Under the pieces are notes generated by a model that saw nothing but the letters and a program-made list of their open reading frames with translations, ran no database searches and was not told the DNA's origin. Below are positions 9,226-19,567 of a stretch of DNA of 64,000 nt, one piece after another (the first letter of the stretch is position 1; every line of letters begins with the position of its first letter). The DNA comes from Symbiodinium natans (lineage: Eukaryota > Sar > Dinophyceae > Suessiales > Symbiodiniaceae). The position numbers and the translations under genes were made by a program. Location: positions 1 to 64,000 of the forward strand of contig CAJNDS010000669.1 of NCBI GenBank assembly GCA_905221605.1, written 5' to 3'.

Positions 9226-9640
9226 GGGTTCTCGCTGTTGGGTGGTCACCTTATCGTTCTGCAGGCTTTTGGGACTATCGTACGGAAACCCTAAAAAAAA
9301 ATACCCTAAATCGAAAGACCTAAGCCCTCAATATGAAGACATGTTGTTGGAACAATCGAAAACAAGTCAAAATGACCACTGCTTGACTATGGCTACTTTT
9401 TCGACCTTTCTCGTTGTCGCTTCGTTATCGCTTTACGCACATTGGGGACAGCCCCTCTTTTCTCATGATTCCGTCAAAGAGGACCTGGTGGTCAAAAGGA
9501 ACTAGGAACAATTGGGAAGAGTTCCTAGTTCAAAGGCGTTTCTTTCGGTCAAGCAAAGTAGTCTACGGGCATTTTCGTGATTAGGCACTTGCTTTTTTCA
9601 TCGCAGGGCGATAAGGTGACCACCCAAAAGCGATAACGGC
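9226..9640. mobile_element. Small inverted-repeat-bounded unit (MITE-like)
   Basis: TTGGGTGGTCACCTTATCG at 9238-9256 is present as a perfect 19-bp reverse complement at 9609-9627. Imperfect similarity continues outwards for about 12 more bases (GTTCTCGCTGTT against GTTATCGCTTTT). The 350-bp interior has no coding capacity and contains a further GTTATCGCTTT word. The size and ends fit a non-autonomous DNA transposon remnant, but I could not define a target duplication. Confidence 0.5.
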
Positions 9641-9971
9641 ATGTCAGCGTATATACAAAACCAGTGTGAGTATTTCCTGTAAATCCTGCCTTTTTTTCAC
9701 GACTCGCCGTAGCCCTGTTGGGTCAGTGCAACCCTGGAGCAAGCGAACCAAGTGAAGCCAGCCCTTAAGTCCTGGGCGACTTGTTGCTCTTCTGCCCCCC
9801 AAACACTAAACATCCAAGGCCAGGAGCTAAGCATCTCAAAGGTGGCTGTGGGCTGAAGTGCTCGAAGGATGGCCTGGCTTCATGGCTTCAGGCCGCCGGG
9901 AGGATTTACTTGTCGCTTGGGTTTTTGGGGGGTTTGGAGGTTTGAGAACTCGGGGCTCAAAGCACTCAAAG

Positions 9972-11266
9972 CCATACTAGTAACAGTAATAGCTATAATA
10001 GTAGCAAAATTTAAAAATAATCACAATAATAATAATAGTGAAAGTCGTATTAATCGTAAAAATAAAAAGAAAAGGAGAAAAATAGTGAACATCACAATAA
10101 GAATACTAATAGTAATTTATAATAATAATAACAGTCATAAAAAAACAATAATGGTAATAAGAGCAATAAGGAGCAATAAGAGCAATAAGAATAATAAGAG
10201 CAATAAGAGCAATAAGAGCAATAAGCGCAATAAGAGCAATAAGAGTAATAAGAGTAATAAGAGTAATAAGAGTAATAAGACGAATAAGACTAATAAGAGT
10301 AATAAGAGTAATAAGAGTAATACGAGTAATAAGAGTAATAAGAGAAATAAGAGTAATAAGAGTAATAAGAGTAATAAGAGTAATAAGAGTAATAAGAGGA
10401 ATAAGAGTAATAAGAGTAATAAGAATAATAAGAGAAATAACAATAATAGCAATAACAGTAATAGTAATAACAATAATGGTAACAATAATAATGATAGTAA
10501 TAATCATAATAGTGAGAACAATAAGAATAGTAATAATAGTAATAGCAATAATAATATTAATGATAGTAGTAATAATTATAGTAACAAACGTAATAATAAT
10601 AGTAATAATATAATAATCGTAATAATGTAGTATAATAATAGGAATATAGTAATGATAGTAATAATAGTAATAGTAATAATAGTATAATGTAATAATAGTA
10701 ATAATAGTAATAATAATAATTAATAATATAGTAATTAATAATAATAGTAATAATAGTAATAATATAGTAATAATAGTAATAATAGTAATAATAAATAGTA
10801 ATAAATATAATAAATAATAATAGTAATAATAATATAGTAATAATAGTAATAATCGCATAATCAATAATAATAATAGTAATACTGGTAATAATAATAGTAG
10901 TAAATAATACTAATAATAGTGATAATACTGATAATAATAATTCTAATAATAATAAAAAAGAATAAAATAAAAAAGTGAAAATAGTAATCATAGTACTAAT
11001 AACAGTAATAAAAAAAATAATAATAATAAAACTTGTGATCATGGTAATAGTAGCAATAATAATAGTAACAGTAATAATAGTAATAATAATAGTAATAATA
11101 ATAATAGTAGTCATAATAGTAATAATAATATTAATTCTAGAAATACTAGTAATACTAATAATACTAGTAATACTAGTAATACTAATGATACTAGTAATAC
11201 TAGAAATACTAGTAATAATGGTGATACTAGGAATAACAGCAATACCAGGGATAATACAAGTAATCG
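9972..11266. repeat. Long AT-rich 9-bp satellite (AGTAATAAG/AGTAATAAT)
   Basis: About 1.3 kb of period-9 sequence in an otherwise GC-richer region. From about 10160 to 10440 the unit is AGTAATAAG, then AGTAATAAT-type units to about 11130, then ACTAGTAAT-type units. Multiples of nine leave frames open, giving a 253-codon Asn/Ser/Lys frame and poly-Leu/Ile frames on the other strand. These are repeat artefacts. Confidence 0.9.
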
Positions 11267-14200
11267 TAATATCGGAGCTCTTGCAAAGCTGTGCAAAGCT
11301 GCCAACAAGTGCAAAACGCAGCACTCGCAAAAGTGGTTTTTCCCTCGGCGGGAGCGTCATTGTCCCTTAGAAACCTAGGTTTTAGCACATTCCTGGTTCT
11401 TGCAATGCCACAAACACAGTCACACGTCTCACACCAGGCACTGTTACGTAGCTTTTTGCTGTTTTGTTTTTGGGGGGGGTTCGATGTCGAGACTCCACAA
11501 CCGTCGAAAAGGTTTCAACCTGGACCCGAAACTCCAAACAACAGTCCCCACAGTGCCTAGAACCTCAACTCCTCAAAAATGACCAGGCAGCCTCTCGCTG
11601 GCTTGCTGTCCTTGCAGCCGGCAAGCTGCCTGCTGAAGCGAAGCTTTCAAGGTCACTCCTGGCTTGGCTTTGCTCCTCTGTCCCCGAGTCCTTCTTTGAT
11701 TTTTTTGCAGGGCTTCGGGCTTAGGGGGTCAGCCCCTTACGCACATTGCACCTCCCCCGCACTCGGCTGGTGCGGAAGCTTCACTCAAGGACGGGCTCGG
11801 GGCAGGAAACGCGCACGGCTCTGAGGCAGATTCGGGTAAGTTCTGCCCCGCCCGCGATGTCTGCTTGGCTCTGACAGTCTTTAGGAGAGTAGCGAAACCC
11901 CTGACGAGAGCTGGCGAACCTCCTGTCAAGACACAACCTGTGAAATGACATTCCCGGAGAACTCCCCCCCCATTCTCCCATACTGCAACTCAGGTTTAGC
12001 TGAAACATGTGCGGTACTTGACTTGCTTTTCATAGATGTGTATCCGGATGACCTAAGCAGAGTCAACCCCATCCAAGCAGCTGGCCTTAACTCCCCAAGG
12101 CCGCCCCCATCACTTAACACATCACCGCACGATCCTACGTCCTACTTACGTCCTTGTGTACGCTCTTCAATTTCAGTTCAGCTTCCGCCGGATGTGTTCC
12201 GCAGCGTGCTTATGTTTCCAGCGATGCACTGCCATTTCGCCCCACCGGATTTATGGCTGCGCCGTCCGCCGATGACATTTGAAGTTTCTCGCCTTCTCCA
12301 AAAAGTTCGTGTGGTGCAACTGTTATCAACTGCGCCCGGTAGTCGTTTGCTCAGGAGTTCGGGCACCTTTGGCAGCCCAAATTGTTCCGAGGTTCAACTT
12401 GTGCTCCTTTGTCTTGACCCTGCCCATCACTGACCCAATGCCTCCAGTGGGCCTCCAGGTCCCTGACACTGTCAAACCCGAAACCACAAAAATCTGCCCC
12501 TCAGCTCGGACGGCTGGCCCTACAAGCAACAATTCAACAAATCCCTCAGGCCTCAAACCCAATAGCCTAGGCCGCAAACCCAAAAACCCTCACTACCAAG
12601 TCCAAAAGCCTCAAGCCCAAGTCGAAAACGGCAGCCTGGAGCTGAGAAGAGTTGCTCTGTGAGGAAGTGATGTTGTGTGCCTGGCCGAGGGAAGCACATG
12701 GCTGCTTACAGTAGGGTTTGGGGTTGAGGGTCTTGTGTATTGAGTGTCTGTGATTTCTTGGAATACAAATGAAACATTCATTGTATGCTTACGTAGTAGC
12801 CTTTGTTTGGATCAAACGAGCCCTGGGGATGAACCCCTGGGCGACCCGAACTCGGTCAACACAAAGTGGGTTAAGGGTTCGTGAGCTTGCGATTGCGCGC
12901 CTGCCCCGCGACGTGACGGGCCGCTGCCTTGCCTACCCACCCCTTATGGGCTGCGTGCTAATCAACCCCTAAATCCTTTGCCAAATCAGTGATGTCAGGC
13001 TCCCCTTTGTGCTTCCAGGCCTCCAGGGCCACAGCTGCCTGGCGATCACTGGCAATGAATTTGGTTTTCTTAGTGTTGATGTCTACACAGGCCGAAAGGC
13101 GAGAGGGACAGAACCACTAGGGAAAGCAACCAACGCCTGCTTACATTGAAATCGTGCGTATGCTTCTAACTCAAAAAAGCCACAAAAAAAACAAAGGAAA
13201 AACACAGAATGCATGGGATTTGGGGGGAACTCTATCTGTCGGGTCGCGCATAGAAACACCGTCAGTGCCCGGAGCGACACTAAGGCTTCATGTCTTGTGA
13301 AGTTCGGTCCCAAACCTGTTTCCACCCCAGCTCGATCAGGTTGCTGCAACATCTCTCTTCCCCAAGAGAAGGGCGTTTCCCAGGAGCAAGCCAACCCTCG
13401 CTTTTGCCCCTTGCGTACGCACTAGGCCTCCGAGTGCCGTTTGTGTTTCGTTAAGTTGCCTGTAAACCGAAGTTGCTTGTCCGGGTCCCAATTGCGAAGA
13501 GCCTGGCCGACCATGCAGGAAAGGACACGCATAGTGTGCTTGCATCCAGATGTCGCGACGCTGTTCAGGATGCAGGCCCAACAAGAGTGCGTCGGCATGT
13601 GCCAGCAGGCGACCAGCTGCCCAGCACAACGTGTTCACCAGGCAAGCAGAGCAGCCGGCCCAAGAAAGATGTAGTGGGTTGCCGACGTCCGTGGGAGCTT
13701 CGTCATGATGGCCCGCAGCCCTTTCCCGATGTGGCGTGAGTTGCAATCACTTGCCGCCGGCGGCGCTGGCGGCGCTGGACGCAAGTCATGTGGTGTGTAC
13801 GACAAGCGCTGGCAGGCACCCCGACGGGGATGAGCGGTTCAGTGTGCAAAGGGTGCTACAACGTAGTGCGTGGCATCTGGGGAAACAACACCTAGTCAAC
13901 CCTATCTATATCCATCTCATGCCGTAGTGATCTGTAGAGCATCTGCGTACTCTACGGTCAGCCTTCTGTCACACTGATCTTGTGCGTCGCATCTGGATCA
14001 GCGATCACCTCGCACGTCTGGAGGGCTTCGGGTGTTTTACGCCCCTCACCTCCCTGATGCTCCCTGTATACACCATTCCTTTGGGTCAGATCCCTGGGTC
14101 ATCCACGCAAGACTGCACGAAACTGCCGAACCCCGTCCACCTACATCCACCCTGCCTCAGTGAAGCGGCTCGGGCCCAATTCTGGGCTGAGGGTGTCCAA

Positions 14201-16111
14201 GATCCACTGGAGGCTCTCCTGGACACGGCGTGTGATGCAACGCTTGGGGCTGATTGCAGAACTGGAAGGAAGGACTTGGGGCATTTTCGGGCGTGGTTCA
14301 ACACATTTAGACCACTGTAGTCACCCTGGCCCCACGATTAAATCCTCTTTCGGCTTTGGGCCTTCAGCTTCAGGCTTTATCGGCCACTTGAAGGCTCGAA
14401 ATTTACTTTCGGAACTTGCTTCCGGACCTAGACTCACCCATTTCACCTAGAGAGACTCTACGTATATCTACGTTTGACGGAGTCACTGGGAGGCCTCGTT
14501 TCCCGCAAAGCTTCCGCTCAGGTAGCAGAACTTCGCATGATTCCGAGACTCCCCCCCCCACCCCCCCCAAATTCTGCGTGGCGGCAGAAGAAACTTACGG
14601 AAGCTTAGCGCCGTTCCGGGCGACGATGCTGAAACAATTGTGTACAACTGTGTACACGAGGCTTCAATTGGGGATTTGACAATGAGGGCGTGGAGCCAGG
14701 TGGATTTGAGGGCGCTGTTCAAAAAGGGATCCGAAAGAGCAGAGAATAAGACGCCAAACCCCAACATGCCCCAACACTCGCATTGTTTGGCTCCTGGTTG
14801 AAGTTTGGAGGCTCTGCAGCTTTCCTGAGTGCAAGGCGGCTAAACGCTTTGAGACAAGCTGCAGGTCGAAAGTAGAGAATGTCTGGTGAGCCGAGACTTT
14901 AGACTCTAGACCATCTTGTTTGCACACCAGAAGCCCCAACCCCTCCTTAGGTCCAAGGAGTGTGCAGAAAAACTTCAGTCTTGACCAGGAAACGTCCTCA
15001 AATCATGAACCCGCCCTAAACCCACAACAACACCACACCCCAAATAAAAACAAAACAACTTTCGCCAGGGCGCAGCTGTGGCGAGGGAACGGGCGAAGCC
15101 CAGCTGCCCTGGCGTGGTCGAGTCGGGTTCTCCGCTGACATGTTGGACTCAATCCTGGGCGAAGAGGGGCGGGAGCTCTCGGGGTCTTCAAGGGGCATCG
15201 GGTTTTAGACGTCGTCCTGGACTTCAAAGAAATCTTCAGAATGGAGGTTTGTGGGAGGTTTGGCTTTCGTTTCTCTATCGCAGGGTGTGCAAGGGAATCC
15301 TGAAGTTAGGAAGCTGTCTCAATCACCGACTTCTAGCTCCGAATCCAAGAGGCTCGTTGGGGTTTCAGGGTTCTCCAAGCCTCTGCATGCGCCTCTCGGG
15401 CCGAACTTGCATCCAAGGCTCCGGTACCGGCCATAGGAGGTTCTGCGCGGCAAGGCGAAGAGGCCGCTGACCTCAACAAACGAACCTAGCTCCAATCGAC
15501 TCTGCTACTCTGACCACGGCCAAAGAGTAGACAAACCAACCCAAGCTTGTCACGACGTCAGGTGCACAGCTCACTACAGTATCCCATAAGTTTAGCACAG
15601 CAAAGAGCCAACAACGATGCTGGCCACCACCAGCACCACCACCACGAAAACAAAGAGCGAAGCTGAACAAAAATGCACCTTGAGACTTCATGCTTAAAAC
15701 ACGCAGGGCCGGAGCTGGCACCCATGATTCGACTGGCATTTCAGAACAGTCAATGCCTCATGAAGCAGCGCCCCTGCTTTGAAGGATTCCACCAGGATTC
15801 CGAGGTCAGCCACACTGGGAATTGTGGTCCAGGGCTTGAAGCAGGGGCTTGCGTTGTGGGCACTTCCGAGACTTTTCCTGGTCTCCTTCTTCTCCCAGCA
15901 TGGCTTCGTCAACATATGGGTTTTCTGCAGTGGGTCTTCTTTTCCTACGAAGGGCAAAATCCCCATTGCCTGTTTTGTCTCTGTGCCTGTTGACCTGGCA
16001 AGCATGATGTAGTCCTTCTAGTTGGCCTTCCATTTTGGCAGCTGCGGTTGTGACACAGATGCTGGATCGAGATTGTGCCAGCTGGGAGGAGGACATTTTC
16101 CGTTGTTGAGT
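11267..16111. other. No confidently recognised gene
   Basis: Mixed DNA with many short overlapping frames. Points seen: CCCTAA-like words at 12440-12620 and 14980-15060, a C-rich run at 14553-14571, and an open minus-strand stretch at 13336-13746 of average protein-like composition. That stretch is matched by an equally open second minus frame, so I cannot tell which, if either, is coding. Confidence 0.45.
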
Positions 16112-16363
16112 AAACCAAAAAGAAACCAATCTTCGGAGCAGCCTCGCCGTACTCAAGGAGGTTCACCAAATTGCCGCGAACCATCTGCATCTCGGTGCTC
16201 CCGCTCTCGCTCTTGTCGGTTGACCCACAGCAGTTTCCTGCACGCAGGTCCTCTGAGATTCGTCTGTGCTGGCAGAGCTTTTCCGACCTTCAATGCCCGG
16301 GCTTCAACTCTTGTCAAACATCACACTGACATGCGCCAAGTCGGCGTTCAAAACGCGAAGGCC
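16112..16363 (-). CDS. Two exon-like segments of an unrecognised gene
   Basis: On the minus strand 16363-16308 reads GLRVLNADLAHVSVMFDK, and 16214-16112 reads ESGSTEMQMVRGNLVNLLEY, then GEAAPKIGFFLVYSTT. Both look like ordinary soluble protein. GACAAGAG occurs at the end of the first and just before the second segment, as if flanking an intron of about 90 nt. No family was recognised and the exact splice sites are not certain. Confidence 0.3.
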
Positions 16364-17881
16364 TTCCTTGGGGAATTTTTCTCCGAAGGCTCCCGTTCAC
16401 CAATGGCGGGACAATTTATCTTGCCCGAACGTGCCGCTTGCCACCCGAGCCAGAAACTATACATCCTCGGTATTCATCGCAAAAGGTGTGCCTGAACACC
16501 TGTGAACCATAAATCATAAAACCCAAAAGCCCTTAATTAACCCCTGAAATGAAAAACGCAAAGGTCGCAAGCCCCCATCGGGCTGCAGGAGGAAGGAAGC
16601 TGGTAGTTTATGTTCCAGGGCTGGCCAGGTTTACAGTCTACCAAAGGATAGCGCTCAGGGGGGATGGGGACGGATGGGGATGTGACGGGGAGAGAGAGGG
16701 GGAGGTGGTCCTAGAAGAGCATTACCACTGAGGCACTGACGGCGGCGAAGGCGGTAAAGAGATGTATTCAGTGTTAGTTTTCCGCAAGTGCACCATACGA
16801 AAGGCCCAAGGCGTCCCAAGGCCCAAGGCTTGACTTGTCAGGAAACCTTGTCAGTTCTGAATTTCTACAGGCCCCCTTGTGATGTAGCTACGCATTGATT
16901 TAGCAGAGTGGCGCCACTGAAGCAGCAGCAGGATTGTTCCGACATGGCGTCGATGGGAGTGAATAGCAACTGACGAAGCCTCAACAAGAATCTTCCACAT
17001 TCTCACATGGGGTAGAACAAAGTCCGACTGCATTTGGCTCTGCGGATTTGCCAGCTCGGCCAAGGAACTGAGAGCTGACAGGGCTGACGCGTAAAAACAA
17101 CGGAGGTATATAATGGAGGTATAATGAAGGTTGCAAGGCGTAGTTTCGATGTCGAGTGGTTCACATGCTTGCGAGCGCAAGGCCCGGGGATTGAATTGGA
17201 GCTTGAGGCTACGGTTTGGTGCTAGGTCCAGTTAGACACTTCTTGCTTGTCCAAGTAGCAACGTCAAAACGGGGCAAACTTATTCCTGAACTTCGGGGCT
17301 TGGGTGCGAGGGCAGAAATCTTTGGGTGTTTGACTGGATGCGCGAGTTCTGCAAATGAGGCGCAGTCATTGATGTGCGTTCCTACTCTGGGCCAAGCGAC
17401 GGCTTGGTGCTTTCTAAACTCCACGTGTCCACTATGCTTGCCACAGTCGGACGACCACACCTTAACCCAACACGCAACACGGACACAGAATGACACAGAC
17501 ACAGAGCGAGCGGAGAGGTAGAGGGGAGAGAGAGACTCCGACTCTGGAGGTTAGAGGGCGCGCAGCGCGCGCAAAGTGGCTGTTTCCCCAGCTGCGCTCG
17601 GTCTGTTGCGGCCAGAGGCCACTTGGAACTTTACAGAGTCTCTACAGCGACATCAAAGCATGAGGCTGGGTAGGGAGTCCACACGCAGGGGCCAAGGCAC
17701 ACCTGCTTGAACTTATCTTGTTGCATGCCTTTGCCAGCAACAGTTTAACATGGTGTCTCTCCATGGCAGACAAAAGTGGCCGCAGGCCTGGCACGGATGC
17801 ATGGCAACCTCTGTACTGGCTGGGGCCTGCGGTGGGAAACAAAAGTTGCACTCTCGAGCTCAAGCGACAGCTCCAGGAGTC
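16364..17881. other. No gene recognised
   Basis: Short frames only. It includes a GGGGATG/GGGAGAG-rich tract at 16655-16705. This is the region downstream of the minus-strand secreted repeat protein gene, whose stop codon is at 17882. Confidence 0.5.
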
Positions 17882-19567
17882 TCAGGGGTAAGCAGGTTTT
17901 GCACCTCGCAAGGCCGGGGCACGCTGGGCGGGACAGGGACAAGACGTATGTTCCGCGGACAGCTCCTTGACAATGTTCTGCACGTCCTGGGCTGGAATCG
18001 TCATGCTGCCAGTCTCATCCTCGACTCGAACTGTGGAGCCAGCAGGGCAGGCGCTGACCACTCCACACGCCAACGGCTTGCAGGTGCTAGTGCATGCCTG
18101 CGGAGGGTCAGGGCCATTCTCGTTGCCGCAAGCGTCTTCGCTCATCAGCTCCAACAGTGCCTTCTCACAGGCAGTTGGCATGCCCTTGCTGAGGCCGACA
18201 GCAAGCTTGACGGCATTTTGCACGTGCCCTGTCCTGTTGGGCTGGCTCACGGATCTTGTCGGTGTGCATGGGCAAGACGTATGTTCTGCGGACAGCTCCT
18301 TGACAATGTTCTGCACGTCCTCGGCTGGAATCGTCATGCTGCCAGTCTCATCCTCGACTCGAACTGTGGAGCCTGCGGGGCATGCGCTGACCACTCCACA
18401 CGCCAACGGCTTGCAGGTGCTAGTGCATGCCTTCGAAGGGTCAGGGCCATTCTCGTTGCCGCAAGCGTCTTCGCTCATCAGCTCCAACAGTGCCTTCTCA
18501 CAGGCAGTTGGCATGCCCTTGCTGAGGCCGACAGCAAGCTTGACGGCATTTTGCACGTGCCCTGTCTTGTTGGGCTGGCTCACGGATCTTGTCGGTGTGC
18601 ATGGGCAAGACGTATGTTCTGCGGACAGCTCCTTGACAATGTTCTGCACGTCCTCGGCTGGAATCGTCATGCTGCCAGTCTCATCCTCGACTCGAACTGT
18701 GGAGCCTGCGGGGCAGGCGCTGACCACTCCACACGCCAACGGCTTGCAGGTGCTAGTGCATGCCTTCGAAGGGTCAGGGCCATTCTCGTTGCCGCAAGCG
18801 TCTTCGCTCATCAGCTCCAACAGTGCCTTCTCACAGGCAGTTGGCATTCCCTTGCTGAGGCCGACAGCAAGCTTGACGGCATTTTGCACGTGCCCTGTCT
18901 TGTTGGGCTGGCTCACGGATCTTGTCGGTGTGCATGGGCAAGACGTATGTTCTGCGGACAGCTCCTTGACAATGTTCTGCACGTCCTCGGCTGGAATCGT
19001 CATGCTGCCAGTCTCATCCTCGACTCGAACTGTGGAGCCAGCGGGGCAGGCGCTGACCACTCCGCACGCCAACGGCTTGCAGGTGCTAGTGCATGCCTTC
19101 GAAGGGTCAGGACCATTCTCGTTGCCGCAAGCGTCTTCGCTCATCAGCTCCATCAGTGCCTTCTCACAGGCAGTTGGCATGCCCTTGCTGAGGCCGACAG
19201 CAAGCTTGACGGCATCTTGCGCGTGCCCTGTCCTGTTGGGCTGGCTCACGGATCTTGTCGGTGTGCATGGGCAAGACGTATGTTCTGCGGACAGCTCCTT
19301 GACAATGTTCTGCACGTCCTCGGCTGGAATCGTCATGCTGCCAGTCTCATCCTCGACTCGAACTGTGGAGCCAGCAGGGCAGGCGCTGACCACTCCACAC
19401 GCCAACGGCTTGCAGGTGCTAGTGCATGCCTGCGAAGGGTCAGGGCCATTCTCGTTGCCGCAAGCGTCTTCGCTCATCAGCTCCAACAGTGCCTTCTCAC
19501 AGGCGGTTGTACCTGCTGCGGCCATCGTGCAGCTTGCCACCAACGCTATTGGCACAAGAATTTGCAT
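17882..19567 (-). CDS. Secreted cysteine-rich tandem-repeat protein
   Basis: An uninterrupted 561-codon gene. It starts MQILVPIALVASCTMAAAG, a typical signal peptide with likely cleavage near residue 19, so the protein probably enters the secretory pathway. The rest is five copies of a 111-residue unit, the last cut short and followed by a unique tail (PAQRAPALRGAKPAYP). Each full unit has eight cysteines (CEKAL, DACGN, ACTSTCK, LACG, ACPAG, SCPC) and an N-glycosylation sequon in PNRT/PNKT; paired cysteines suggest disulfides. Many differences between copies are silent in this frame (Cys TGT/TGC, Pro CCC/CCT, Ala GCA/GCT), which supports this strand over the long antisense frames. No known domain was recognised; function unknown. 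No intron is seen. Confidence 0.8.
   Translation of the reverse strand: MQILVPIALVASCTMAAAGTTACEKALLELMSEDACGNENGPDPSQACTSTCKPLACGVVSACPAGSTVRVEDETGSMTIPAEDVQNIVKELSAEHTSCPCTPTRSVSQPNRTGHAQDAVKLAVGLSKGMPTACEKALMELMSEDACGNENGPDPSKACTSTCKPLACGVVSACPAGSTVRVEDETGSMTIPAEDVQNIVKELSAEHTSCPCTPTRSVSQPNKTGHVQNAVKLAVGLSKGMPTACEKALLELMSEDACGNENGPDPSKACTSTCKPLACGVVSACPAGSTVRVEDETGSMTIPAEDVQNIVKELSAEHTSCPCTPTRSVSQPNKTGHVQNAVKLAVGLSKGMPTACEKALLELMSEDACGNENGPDPSKACTSTCKPLACGVVSACPAGSTVRVEDETGSMTIPAEDVQNIVKELSAEHTSCPCTPTRSVSQPNRTGHVQNAVKLAVGLSKGMPTACEKALLELMSEDACGNENGPDPPQACTSTCKPLACGVVSACPAGSTVRVEDETGSMTIPAQDVQNIVKELSAEHTSCPCPAQRAPALRGAKPAYP
17949..19508. repeat. 333-bp tandem repeat, nearly identical copies
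   Basis: The landmark GCCTTCTCA recurs at 18159, 18492, 18825, 19158 and 19491, a constant 333-bp period (111 codons). Copies differ at only a few bases, so the array expanded recently or is homogenised by gene conversion. It is the coding repeat of the secreted protein gene; the period is a multiple of three, so gains and losses keep the frame. Confidence 0.92.

Noticed and set aside
9869-11370. Long Asn/Ser/Lys and Leu/Ile-rich frames up to 267 codons
   Set aside because: They follow the 9-bp satellite; composition is fully explained by the repeat unit.
13336-13746. 136-codon minus frame as a retroelement fragment
   Set aside because: No reverse transcriptase, integrase or protease motif is visible, and a second minus frame is equally open.
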